Source of the DNA: Lactobacillaceae bacterium UBA5807
Lineage (GTDB): Bacteria; Bacillota; Bacilli; Lactobacillales; Lactobacillaceae
NCBI GenBank assembly: GCA_002418005.1
Contig: DIDF01000088.1
Location: 1-25,300, forward strand
Reading direction: 5' to 3'
DNA length: 25,300 bases
Part shown: positions 14,364 through 21,773 of the stretch, piece after piece
Layout of the letters: the number at the start of each line of letters is the position of its first letter
How positions within the stretch are numbered: the stretch's first letter is position 1
Translations under genes and position numbers: made by a program
The notes under the pieces: generated by a model
What the model was told of the DNA's origin: nothing
What the model saw: only the letters and a program-made list of their open reading frames with translations
The model's database searches: none

Positions 14364-15734
14364 TTAATTCTTTGAGTCATCAACCCCGGCAGCTTTGTGC
14401 AAACTGAGTTCAATTTCCTCAAGTGATTTACCACGGGTTTCAATAAACTGACTGTGAACAACAATGATTGCGATAACACAGATCACTGCGTAGAACAGAA
14501 AGGCATATTGAATTCCCCAAGCACTAAGCATAACTGGGAATGTCAAGGAAACAGCCATATCAGCTAACCAGTTGGTTGCTGAACAAAGTGATGTTCCCAA
14601 GCCACGAATGTTAAGTGGGAAGACTTCACCAATAAGAACCCAGGTAACTGGAGCCCAAGTTGTTGCGTAGAACGCAATATAAACAGTAAGAGCAAGAGCT
14701 GAAATAATTGCGGCTGCATGAGTCCCATCAGCAAGTGCCAATGCAATATACAAAACAAGTAGCGATGCACCCATTCCGGCGGCACCGAAAATCAACATCT
14801 TTTTACGATCGACTTTATCCATTAAGAACATAGCCAAAACGGTAACAAGAACATTAATAATACCAATTCCAATATGTGCAAGCAATGCAGCCATTGTTCC
14901 CCAGCCAACATCAGTAAAGATTGTTGGAGCGTAGAAAATAACACTGTTAGAACCAATAACTTGCTGGAAAATGGCAACCCCTAACCCAGTAATAAGAGCT
15001 GGACGAACTGCTTTACCAAAGAGTTCACTCCAGCCGCCTTCATGCTGAGCTGCTGTTTCTTCAATTTCTTTCATTGCAACATCAACGGCTTTTTCGTTAC
15101 CTTTGTTGATATTCATCAAAACTGAATGAGCTTCGTCTTTCTTGCCAACTTTGACCAAAAAACGAGGACTTTCTGGCAAGAACAAAGCACCAAAGAACAG
15201 AATAGCAGCTGGTAGTGCGGCAAAACCAAGCATCCAACGCCAGCCAGTGTACATGTGGGCAAATGTGTAGTTAAGAATGTATGCAAGTAAAATACCAATC
15301 ATAATCATTAACTGCTATATTGTCGCTACGGCACCATGAACCTCCTTTGGAGCAAGTTCATGCAAGTATGCTGGAACCAAAGCTGAAGTAATCCCAACAC
15401 CAAGTCCTAAGATGACACGAGTTACAATCAAGATTTCATAATTTGGCGCAAGTCCAGAAGTAATCGCACCAATGAAGAAGATAACTGCTGCCCAAATCAA
15501 CAGACGACGTCGGCCATAGGTATCCAAAAACCTACTGGTACCCAAGGCACCAATAATCGCACCAATCAAAACTGAACTAACAACCATCCCTTGTTGCCAA
15601 GGTCCTAGATTCAATTGCTTTTGGATGAACAGAATTGCTCCAGAAACAGAAGCAATATCGTAACCAAAAAGTAATCCACCTAAGCCTCCAAATGTATAAA
15701 TAAAGCCATTTGAAACTTTCTTCAACGTTAGCAC
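14364..15734 (-). pseudogene. MFS sugar:H+ symporter interrupted by one in-frame amber codon (likely arabinose importer)
   Basis: Sugar porter family of the major facilitator superfamily. Read through the stop, the frame gives about 456 aa, normal length, with 12 expected membrane segments. Family motifs are intact on both sides: FGYDIASVSGA and YGRRRLL before, PESPRFL, FQQVIGSNSVIFYAP, VDRKK and WVLIGEVFPLNIRG after. A TAG at 15315-15317 (codon 140) lies in the ATI*QLMIMIGI stretch, where relatives often have Tyr or another residue before QLM. No frameshift accompanies it; the two halves are in the same frame. The second half restarts at ATG 15308 without an adjacent RBS. Context (AraR, araA, shared promoter design) makes arabinose the probable substrate. 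It is either a recent nonsense mutation or a sequencing error; a split but working transporter is less likely. Confidence 0.88.
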
Positions 15735-15780
15735 CCCTTTGCTAAAAATAGCTGAAACTAAAATAATAATTGCTGTACAT

Positions 15781-15804
15781 TATGATGTTCGCGCGTACAT
15801 CATA
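15781..15804. promoter_or_regulatory. 24-bp near-perfect palindrome, probable AraR operator
   Basis: The left half TATGATGTTCGC and right half GCGTACATCATA are reverse complements at 11 of 12 positions. The palindrome sits in the symporter leader, downstream of its promoter and cre boxes. Its right half contains the CGTACA found near the araA and epimerase promoters. A GntR/LacI-type AraR gene lies nearby, so it is the natural candidate ligand (inference). The longer spacing of the arms differs from the B. subtilis AraR box as I know it. Confidence 0.6.
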
Positions 15805-15805
15805 C

Positions 15806-15867
15806 TGTAAGCGCTTGCTGTTATCGCTTACAAACGAAAGTATAATATATTTGTCCGAATAAATCAA
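15806..15867 (-). promoter_or_regulatory. Sugar symporter promoter with tandem cre boxes
   Basis: On the minus strand: -35 TTGATT (15862-15867), 17-bp spacer, -10 TATACT (15839-15844). A perfect cre, TGTAAGCGATAACA (15819-15832), begins 6 bp after the -10. A second, weaker box with the AAGCGCTT core (15806-15819) abuts it. The first box and its spacing are the same as at araA. Confidence 0.75.
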
Positions 15868-15963
15868 ATATGTTTTCGCTTGTAGGTATAAACAAAGGGT
15901 AAATTTTCTTTTACCCACTTTAATGACCTTAAAAAAATACTTTTTTATTTTTTAAAATAAAAA

Positions 15964-15996
15964 GTCCTCACCCACTGTTTGCAAATGGATAAGGAC
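15964..15996 (-). terminator. araR terminator
   Basis: On the minus strand GTCCTTATCCA pairs with TGGGTGAGGAC (11 bp, two G-U pairs) around an 11-nt loop and is followed by TTTTTATTTT. It lies 12 bp after the araR stop. Confidence 0.88.
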
Positions 15997-16008
15997 CATA
16001 AATATTAA

Positions 16009-17091
16009 TTAAATTGCTTTGGTAGAATCTCTCACAATCAGATTAACTTTGCAGATTGTTGACTCAACTTTTTCTTTATTAATCATCTTCATCAATTTTT
16101 GGGCAGCTATTTCTCCCATTTGTCTCTTTGGATGCGTAATTGTTGTCAAACTAGGAGCGATAAATTTAGAAAGTTCATAATCATCGAAACCGGCGACAGA
16201 AATATCATCAGGAACTTGAATGTGGTTTTTATGAAGCATACCGATAACTTCAATTGCCAATGCGTCGTTATAGCAAACAATGGCAGTGGGAGCATCGTCT
16301 CCCTTATTTGTTATTCTACTCTTGATCTGAGAGAGAACTCCTTCAATGTTATCATCCGAACGATACATCATAATATCACCTGAAGAAACACTACCTGCAT
16401 GAGTCTGATAAGCTCGAACAAAGCCGTTCATCCGGTTAACTCCTTGAATGTCGTCAACCTGAAAGACTCCTAAAATTCTCTCGTGCCCGTGAGAAAGCAG
16501 ATAATTAACCATCATAATCTCGTCTTGCTTATCATCAAGTTCGACGTAAGGAAATTCAAGTTCAGGATAATGAGCATTAATAAAAACAACTGGTTTGCCA
16601 GAATCAATTATCATTTGATAAACGTCTAAATTAGGATTATCCAGCGTACTTCTAGTTGGCTCAATAATAAATCCGGCAACATTATGGTCCATCATGTTCA
16701 ACAAATTCTGACGTTCTTTATCAAACTGGTCATGAGTATTCCCAATCAAAATCATGGAATTCTCATTTGAAATCACCCGATCGATTCCACTAATGATACT
16801 TGGAAAAATATAATCGGCAATGTGGGTAGTAACCACCCCAATACTTGGCCTTAACTGATTAACGTTATTTTTTTTATTTATCCAGTCATCAACGTACATG
16901 CCACCGCCTTGAACTCGGTAAATATATCCCTCATGCTCTAGGTCGCCCACAGCTCGTCGGATAGTATACCGACTGACGCCATAAGCTTTCATTAGCTCTG
17001 ACTCCGTGGGGATCTTATCGTTTACTTTATATTTCCCAGAAACAATATTATTTCTGAGGCTTTCCTTTACTTTGATATATTTTATTTCCAC
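16009..17091 (-). CDS. araR: AraR-type GntR/LacI transcriptional repressor
   Basis: Arabinose-type repressor, 360 aa, joining two families. The N-terminal GntR winged helix (about residues 1-70; KIPTESELMKAYGVSRYTIR is the recognition region) is followed by a LacI/periplasmic-binding-protein-like effector domain (about 80-360; SIGVVTTHIADYIFP, SVAGFDDYELS, TTITHPKRQMGEIA). Binding of L-arabinose would release DNA. It starts at GTG 17091. It lies between the symporter and epimerase genes and 33 bp downstream of a small membrane protein gene on the same strand. CGTACA half sites near the three arabinose-locus promoters are candidate targets. The effector is inferred from context. Confidence 0.92.
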   Translation of the reverse strand: MEIKYIKVKESLRNNIVSGKYKVNDKIPTESELMKAYGVSRYTIRRAVGDLEHEGYIYRVQGGGMYVDDWINKKNNVNQLRPSIGVVTTHIADYIFPSIISGIDRVISNENSMILIGNTHDQFDKERQNLLNMMDHNVAGFIIEPTRSTLDNPNLDVYQMIIDSGKPVVFINAHYPELEFPYVELDDKQDEIMMVNYLLSHGHERILGVFQVDDIQGVNRMNGFVRAYQTHAGSVSSGDIMMYRSDDNIEGVLSQIKSRITNKGDDAPTAIVCYNDALAIEVIGMLHKNHIQVPDDISVAGFDDYELSKFIAPSLTTITHPKRQMGEIAAQKLMKMINKEKVESTICKVNLIVRDSTKAI

Positions 17092-17124
17092 AGTAACCTA
17101 CCCCCACCTAATGATAAAAATTTA

Positions 17125-17310
17125 TCATCCAATTTTAAATTCTAATTCCATCAGTGCAAAAGTAATGATGGCAAAAATGATTGCCCACATCCAAAAATGG
17201 TGGCTGTGTTTAACTGGCTCTTTTCGAGCGTATTCATATCCCCAGGCAATAACACTTGCCAGCAATAGTAATGCAGAAACCCCTGATAAAATTTCTAATA
17301 TAGCTTTCAC
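17125..17310 (-). CDS. Small two-helix membrane protein of unknown function
   Basis: A 61-aa hypothetical protein starting at GTG 17310, with GAGGGGAC about 8 nt upstream. It has two hydrophobic stretches, about residues 6-24 (LEILSGVSALLLLASVIAW) and 41-56 (MWAIIFAIITFALMEL), joined by a basic, His-containing loop (YARKEPVKHSHHF). That pattern predicts a hairpin membrane protein. I do not recognise the family. It precedes araR by 33 bp and is probably co-transcribed; a minus-strand TTGATG (17375-17380) and TAAATT (17352-17357) with 17-bp spacing could be the promoter. The good RBS and coherent topology argue that it is real, but it could be a chance frame. Confidence 0.6.
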   Translation of the reverse strand: MKAILEILSGVSALLLLASVIAWGYEYARKEPVKHSHHFWMWAIIFAIITFALMELEFKIG

Positions 17311-17432
17311 AATAATAGTCCCCTCATTTTATAATTACAAACAAATCAATAAATTTATCTCTTTAAAAAATCATCATCAAAGCCAGTAAAAAGTGCCAAG
17401 GAACGGTCATCCGGACAAAAATTTATTAATCA

Positions 17433-17479
17433 TTGTATACCGTACAAAATAATAGTATAATAAATTTGAAGCGTTTTCA
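17433..17479 (+). promoter_or_regulatory. Aldose epimerase promoter with AraR-like site and cre
   Basis: The -35 TTGTAT (17433-17438), 17-bp spacer and -10 TATAAT (17456-17461) form a good promoter. A TTGTA-N5-TACAA dyad (17433-17447) covering the -35 includes the CGTACA half site. TTGAAGCGTTTTCA (17466-17479) is a 12/14 cre match just after the -10. The layout resembles the araA and symporter promoters. Confidence 0.65.
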
Positions 17480-17520
17480 AAATATTTATTACTAAATTTA
17501 TTATTGAGGAGTGAAACTGG

Positions 17521-18531
17521 ATGCAATCTGATACAAAGACCTTAGAAAAGTATCAAGGAAAAGATGTTAGACAATATTCTTTAACTAATAATAATGGTGT
17601 TTCCATTACCACAATGACTTTGGGATCAACTTTTACTGGAATCTATGTTCCAACTAAAGATGGAAAGAAGAAAAATATTCTTCTTTCATTCACCAGTCCA
17701 GCAAAATATTTGGATAATCCGTTTTACCTTTGCCAAGCAATCGGTAGAACAGCTGGTAGAATCACAAAGGGCACCTTTACGTTAATGGGAAAAGAATATC
17801 ATGTTGACCCAAATGAAGGAACAACAACCCTTCATGGTGGACCTCACGGATTTAATTCCAGAATTTGGGACGGCAGAATCGAAGATAATAAAATTATTTA
17901 CAACACAAATATCACTTCCGCTTCCGATTCATTTCCTGGAAATATGAAGGCACAAGTTGAATACTCACTTAGTGAAGACGATGAGGTTACTGTTAAATTC
18001 ACAGCAAGCAGTGATGCTGATACTTTATTTAACCCAACAATTCATGCTTACTTCAACCTTAGTGATTCTCAAAATACGCTTGGGCTTAACTTAAAGATTA
18101 ATGCCGATAAACACCTGGAATTTAACATGCCCGAAAAAACTCCAGATGGGAAAATGCCAGAGGTTAACGGCACACCTTATGATTTCAGAAATGGTCAAAA
18201 ACTTGGTGATGCTATCAAAGCAGTCGAAAATCAGACAGGCAATCCTTTTGATGACATTTTCGTAATCAATGATCATACGCCTGAGCAGCCAATAGCTACT
18301 TTGAGTGATCCCCAATCCGGTAGATCAGTTAACATTCTCTCCAGTCGAAATGCTTTAGTTGTCTTTACCCCAAAGGGTTGGACCAAAGATACTGATTTCC
18401 CTGACTTCGCTGGAGTTGCTTTGGAAGCTCAAAGTTTACCTGATGCTCAAAACCACAAAGGTTTTGGCAGCCATGTTCTTCCGGCAAATCAAAAACAATC
18501 GTATGAAATTAAATACCAGATCAATTATTAA
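17521..18531 (+). CDS. galM: Aldose 1-epimerase (mutarotase)
   Basis: GalM-type aldose 1-epimerase, 336 aa, interconverting alpha and beta anomers of free sugars. The catalytic and binding residues of the family are present: Arg76 in GRTAGR, His105 in TTLHGG, catalytic His175 in NPTIHAYFNLS, and the catalytic base Glu302 in GVALEAQSLPDA. A DDIF segment supplies the conserved Asp. The ATG follows GAGGAG. It stands alone on the + strand, divergent from the araR transcript and convergent with ackA. Promoter context suggests service to L-arabinose rather than galactose (inference); no gal genes are nearby. Confidence 0.94.
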   Translation: MQSDTKTLEKYQGKDVRQYSLTNNNGVSITTMTLGSTFTGIYVPTKDGKKKNILLSFTSPAKYLDNPFYLCQAIGRTAGRITKGTFTLMGKEYHVDPNEGTTTLHGGPHGFNSRIWDGRIEDNKIIYNTNITSASDSFPGNMKAQVEYSLSEDDEVTVKFTASSDADTLFNPTIHAYFNLSDSQNTLGLNLKINADKHLEFNMPEKTPDGKMPEVNGTPYDFRNGQKLGDAIKAVENQTGNPFDDIFVINDHTPEQPIATLSDPQSGRSVNILSSRNALVVFTPKGWTKDTDFPDFAGVALEAQSLPDAQNHKGFGSHVLPANQKQSYEIKYQINY

Positions 18532-18550
18532 TTGAAAATAATGTAAACAA

Positions 18551-18609
18551 AAAACAGTTGCAGAAAGTTCAATCAGTCAAACCTGATCACCACTTTCTGC
18601 AACTGTTTT
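18551..18609. terminator. Bidirectional terminator between the epimerase and ackA
   Basis: A perfect 18-bp stem joins AAAACAGTTGCAGAAAGT (18551-18568) to its complement at 18592-18609. A small inner stem, ATCAG/CTGAT, lies in the 23-nt loop. Flanking A and T runs suit termination of both convergent genes. Confidence 0.92.
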
Positions 18610-18619
18610 ATTTTGGCCG

Positions 18620-19792
18620 TTAATTTGTAGCTTTAAAAACGTCCCTTACCATCGCCAACTCTTCGTTAGCCGGAATAAGCAAAATCTTAGCTTTCGAATC
18701 CGCGGACTCTAAGTGCCCTGATTTTTTAGTAGCATTCAATTGGTCATCTAGTTTCAAGCCAAATATTTCCAGCTTTGAACAAACCACTTTTCGAACCCAT
18801 TCATCGTGTTCACCTATACCACCAGAAAAAACAATTGCGTCTACTCCACCAAGTTCAGTGATATAACTTGCGGCAAACTTAATTACCCGGTTAACAAACA
18901 TATCCAGTGCCAATTTGGCTCGCGGATCCTTCGAACTCTCCAAATCCCTCATATCAGATGAAACTCCAGAAACACCTAGTAAGCCTGAACCATGGTTAAA
19001 CATATCAATCACGTCATCAGCTTTGGCACCCATCTTTTTCATAAAGAACGGAACTAAAGCAGGATCAACATCCCCTGATCTTGTCCCCATGATTAAACCA
19101 TTCATTGGGGTAAATCCCATGGATGTATCGAAACATTTACCACTTTTTTCAGCAGCCACTGAAGCTCCCGAACCAAGATGCAAAGTTACAATTTTAGCCT
19201 CTGGTTTTTTAAGGTCTTTCATTGCCTGTTCAGTAATAAATTGATGATTGATTCCGTGTTCACCATATCTTCTAATGACAAATTTCTTGGTCAGTTCGTA
19301 CGGAATCCCATAAATAGAATTAACTTCAGGAACGTCTTTAAAGAAAGCACTATCAAAAATGGCATACTGTGTAACATTTGGCAGAATTCGCTGAATAATT
19401 TTAATATACTCCGCTTCAACCGGGTTATGAATTGGTGCTATTTCTCCCAAAGCAACAATCTTTTTTAAAGAATCCTTATCAATTTTTGCAACTTTTTCAA
19501 ACTCATCCCCGCCAGCAACCACTCGATTGCCTACCGCAGAAATTTCATGGAGATGATCAACTATTCCTAATTCCTTTAGCTGGTTTAACATAATGGCAGC
19601 TGAATATTCGTAGTCAATCTTATCCTTTTGCATCTCAAATTTCTTACTATCGCCATATTTAATTTTTACTTTTGAACCAGGGAGATTTAACCGCTCTATT
19701 TCACCATCCGCCAAGACTTGTTCTTTTGGCATGTCAAATAATTTAAATTTTAAAGAAGAGCTCCCCGCATTTACAATTAAAACTTTGGTCAT
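18620..19792 (-). CDS. ackA: Acetate kinase
   Basis: Acetate kinase, 390 aa (family about 400), interconverting acetyl phosphate + ADP and acetate + ATP. The ASKHA-fold signatures are VLIVNAGSSSLKFKLF at the N-terminus (phosphate-binding Asn8), TLHLGSGAS, and FDTSMGFTPMNGLIMGTRSGDVDP. VFSGGIGEHDEWVR is the C-terminal adenosine-site motif. The second block reads VGNRVVAGG where many acetate kinases have GHR; the Arg is kept. GGAGG precedes the ATG with 9-nt spacing. It follows the PNPOX-like gene by 42 bp on the same strand, probably one transcript. It would harvest ATP from phosphoketolase-derived acetyl phosphate. Confidence 0.96.
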   Translation of the reverse strand: MTKVLIVNAGSSSLKFKLFDMPKEQVLADGEIERLNLPGSKVKIKYGDSKKFEMQKDKIDYEYSAAIMLNQLKELGIVDHLHEISAVGNRVVAGGDEFEKVAKIDKDSLKKIVALGEIAPIHNPVEAEYIKIIQRILPNVTQYAIFDSAFFKDVPEVNSIYGIPYELTKKFVIRRYGEHGINHQFITEQAMKDLKKPEAKIVTLHLGSGASVAAEKSGKCFDTSMGFTPMNGLIMGTRSGDVDPALVPFFMKKMGAKADDVIDMFNHGSGLLGVSGVSSDMRDLESSKDPRAKLALDMFVNRVIKFAASYITELGGVDAIVFSGGIGEHDEWVRKVVCSKLEIFGLKLDDQLNATKKSGHLESADSKAKILLIPANEELAMVRDVFKATN

Positions 19793-19834
19793 TAATTAAA
19801 TCCTCCAAATTCCAAATTTTTAAAATGATATATT

Positions 19835-20257
19835 TTAAAAATCAAGGCTACCAGAATCACCAGCACTTAAAGTTACCCGAGCATCTTCCAGTTTAATTTG
19901 ATATAAAATTAAAGTTTCAGTTTTACCAATGGTATCTAAAGTATGTTGATAGAATGGCATTTTGCTAACAAATTTATCAGCCATATCAAAGATTGTCTGA
20001 GAACTTTTAGTGGCTTTGCCGTGAGCCTTAACATGTTCGAATTTTTTATTAGGAATAGTGGTAAAAGCAACATTTGGGTTTTCCGCCATTTCCTTTTCCT
20101 TGGTATTCTCTTTTATAGTAGAAAAGTATAGAAGATTTGCATCCGGATCATAGTAAAAATTTACGATTCGAACGTCAGGAATATTATTTACACTAGTAGC
20201 TAAAGCAATCTCATTTTGCTCGGCCATAATTCTTTTAAATTCTTTTTTCGTATCCAT
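19835..20257 (-). CDS. Pyridoxamine 5'-phosphate oxidase-like flavoprotein
   Basis: A small split-barrel FMN-binding protein of the PNPOX-like superfamily, 140 aa. ALATSVNNIPDVRIVNFYYD and LLYFSTIKENTKEKEMAENPNVAFTTIP cut across the core strands; KGDFT is upstream noise. The start is ATG 20257, chosen because AAAGGGG lies just before it; an in-frame upstream ATG at 20287 sits in the -10 region of the predicted promoter. Proteins of this type bind FMN or F420/haem; the substrate is not predictable, and true PNPOX activity is unlikely at this length. It is probably the first gene of a transcript continuing into ackA, with no evident functional link. Confidence 0.85.
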   Translation of the reverse strand: MDTKKEFKRIMAEQNEIALATSVNNIPDVRIVNFYYDPDANLLYFSTIKENTKEKEMAENPNVAFTTIPNKKFEHVKAHGKATKSSQTIFDMADKFVSKMPFYQHTLDTIGKTETLILYQIKLEDARVTLSAGDSGSLDF

Positions 20258-20287
20258 AGTAAAATCCCCTTTTTTCTTTACAATCAA

Positions 20288-20317
20288 ATTATAGCAGAAC
20301 TATCGCAACCGCTTACA
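20288..20317 (-). promoter_or_regulatory. Candidate promoter and cre-like box of the PNPOX-like/ackA transcript
   Basis: On the minus strand TATAAT (20288-20293) lies about 30 bp before the ATG at 20257. TGTAAGCGGTTGCG (20304-20317) is a 12/14 cre match that covers the -35 position. The -35 itself is poor, which leaves CcpA effects hard to predict. Confidence 0.45.
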
Positions 20318-20333
20318 GAAAAGTGTAGCAAAA

Positions 20334-20367
20334 AAGGCTGGTACAAGGATAAAATTGTACCAACCTT
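20334..20367 (-). terminator. Terminator downstream of gnd
   Basis: A 13-bp stem (AAGGTTGGTACAA / TTGTACCAGCCTT on the minus strand, with one G-U pair) and an 8-nt loop are followed by a T run (TTTTTT). It is about 140 bp after the gnd stop and just upstream of the PNPOX-like promoter, so it separates the two transcripts. Confidence 0.8.
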
Positions 20368-20413
20368 CTATTTTTTTATTGCTGAAATGTGTTCCAGCAG
20401 GCTGATTTCGGTC

Positions 20414-20470
20414 ATTTAATCAACTAATTCAAACATTCAAAATCAGAATCTCTGCATTAGTTGATTAAAT
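20414..20470. repeat. Perfect 15-bp inverted repeat downstream of gnd
   Basis: ATTTAATCAACTAAT (20414-20428) and its exact complement (20456-20470) flank a 27-nt spacer. It lies 35 bp after the gnd stop, ahead of the true terminator, and has no T tract of its own. A 3' stabilising hairpin in the gnd mRNA or a protein-binding dyad are both possible. Confidence 0.85.
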
Positions 20471-20505
20471 TCTGCGATCAAAACGCCTGTTTCCTCACTC
20501 TACTT

Positions 20506-21408
20506 TTACTTCTTTTCATCCATTGCATGGCCACCAAAACCGTGACGTAATGCAGAGACAACCTTACCAGTGAAAGTATCCTTTTCCATTGAACGATATC
20601 TAGCATAAAGCGACTCAGTAATAACTGGAGTAGGAATGCCTTGTTTAATTGCTTCTTGAACAGTCCATTTACCCTCACCAGATGAAAACATCTTGCCGGA
20701 AATCTTATCAAGGTTACCATCTTGGGCAAAAGCTTCTTTAGCCAATTCCATCAGCCAGCCACGAATTACAGAACCATGAGACCACATATCTGCAACAGCT
20801 TCGTTATCATATTTAAACTGACTATTGTGTAAAACATCAAAGCCTTCACCAATTGCTTCCATCATTCCATATTCGATACCATTGTGGACCATCTTAAGGA
20901 AGTGACCTGAACCAGTCTTACCAGTATAAAGATAACCACCTTTTTGGGAAATTCCTTCAAACAATGGTTTAAGGTGCTCGAATTTTTCAGCACTTGGACC
21001 GCCAATCATGAAGTTTCCATCTTTATTGGCACCTTCCATACCACCAGAAGTACCGCAATCAAAGAAATTAACTCCTTTTGCATCAGCCTTTTCACCATCA
21101 CGAACAGAATCTTCATAAAATGAATTGCCACCGTCAATTAAATAATCACCTGTTGAAAGTAAACTAAGCATTTCATCAATTGTTGATTCAGTTGGTTTGC
21201 CTGCTGGAACCATAATCCAAACAGTTTTTGGTGCAGTTAATTTGTTTACCAAATCAGCGTTGCTTGAAGCTGGAGTTGCTCCTGCTTGTTCAGCCAATTT
21301 AACATTTTCTTTATTTAAATCAAAAGCAACAACCTCATTACCATTGCGAATCATATTTTTCACAAGGTTCAGACCCATCTTGCCTAAGCCAATCATTCCA
21401 ATTTGCAT
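20506..21408 (-). CDS. gnd: 6-phosphogluconate dehydrogenase, decarboxylating (short YqeC/GntZ type)
   Basis: 6-phosphogluconate dehydrogenase of the short class, 300 aa (the long class is about 470), converting 6-phosphogluconate to ribulose 5-phosphate + CO2 with NAD(P)+. The Rossmann motif GLGKMG is at residues 7-12. WIMVPAG, GNSFYEDSVRDGE, and the substrate/catalytic block FFDCGTSGGMEGANKDGNFMIGG are present. HFLKMVHNGIEYGMMEAIGE contains the conserved Lys and Asn. Short enzymes often prefer NAD+. The ATG follows AGGGAG. In a heterofermenter this feeds the phosphoketolase pathway (inference). It is monocistronic, with its own promoter and terminator. Confidence 0.95.
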   Translation of the reverse strand: MQIGMIGLGKMGLNLVKNMIRNGNEVVAFDLNKENVKLAEQAGATPASSNADLVNKLTAPKTVWIMVPAGKPTESTIDEMLSLLSTGDYLIDGGNSFYEDSVRDGEKADAKGVNFFDCGTSGGMEGANKDGNFMIGGPSAEKFEHLKPLFEGISQKGGYLYTGKTGSGHFLKMVHNGIEYGMMEAIGEGFDVLHNSQFKYDNEAVADMWSHGSVIRGWLMELAKEAFAQDGNLDKISGKMFSSGEGKWTVQEAIKQGIPTPVITESLYARYRSMEKDTFTGKVVSALRHGFGGHAMDEKK

Positions 21409-21456
21409 TGTATTTAAGCTCCCTTTTAAAAATAACTTTCACTCAATCTGTGAATT

Positions 21457-21485
21457 ATTATAGAATATGAAAATAATTTTCGCAA
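21457..21485 (-). promoter_or_regulatory. gnd promoter
   Basis: On the minus strand TTGCGA (21480-21485), a 17-bp spacer and TATAAT (21457-21462). Just upstream of the -35 is the dyad GGAC-TATT-GTCC (21486-21497). The 13-mer ATGAAAATAATTT is repeated at 21467-21479 (within the promoter spacer) and 21514-21526. Confidence 0.75.
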
Positions 21486-21526
21486 GGACTATTGTCCCTT
21501 TTCTTTCATATAAATGAAAATAATTT

Positions 21527-21773
21527 ATTACAAATAACAAAAAGATTGTAATAATAAAATTTTTAATCCGTGATTTATTCGCACTTACTGGCAAAATTTC
21601 GATTTTACCAATATTTTCTACGAGTCAGCCTCCTTTCTTATCGCCGAACTAACAGGCTTTAATCACCATTATTGACAAGTGAAATCTTTCTTAACATTTA
21701 TGAAACATGCTTGAGACTGTTTAGTAGCATTGGTTTTTTATAATGGTTCTTGTAGATTCGAGGAGGATCATTT
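21527..21773. other. Gene-free remainder of the gnd / lysozyme intergenic region
   Basis: Together with the gnd promoter this completes a 365-bp gap (21409-21773). I see no convincing gene. It holds a small hairpin (about 21581-21600, TTCG loop on the + strand, one mismatch) and an AAAGGAGG-like run on the minus strand (21629-21636) with no start codon behind it. Possible lysozyme promoter pieces are TTGACA (21672-21677) and TATAAT (21739-21744), but they are not correctly spaced to each other. The lysozyme RBS GAGGAGG lies about 21760-21766. Confidence 0.5.

Noticed and set aside
17006..17389. 127-codon plus-strand frame across the araR start and the small membrane gene
   Set aside because: Antisense to two better-supported genes, no RBS, no family features.
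21581..21600. Terminator-like hairpin in the gnd/lysozyme gap
   Set aside because: Short stem with a mismatch or G-U pair and no T tract on either strand.
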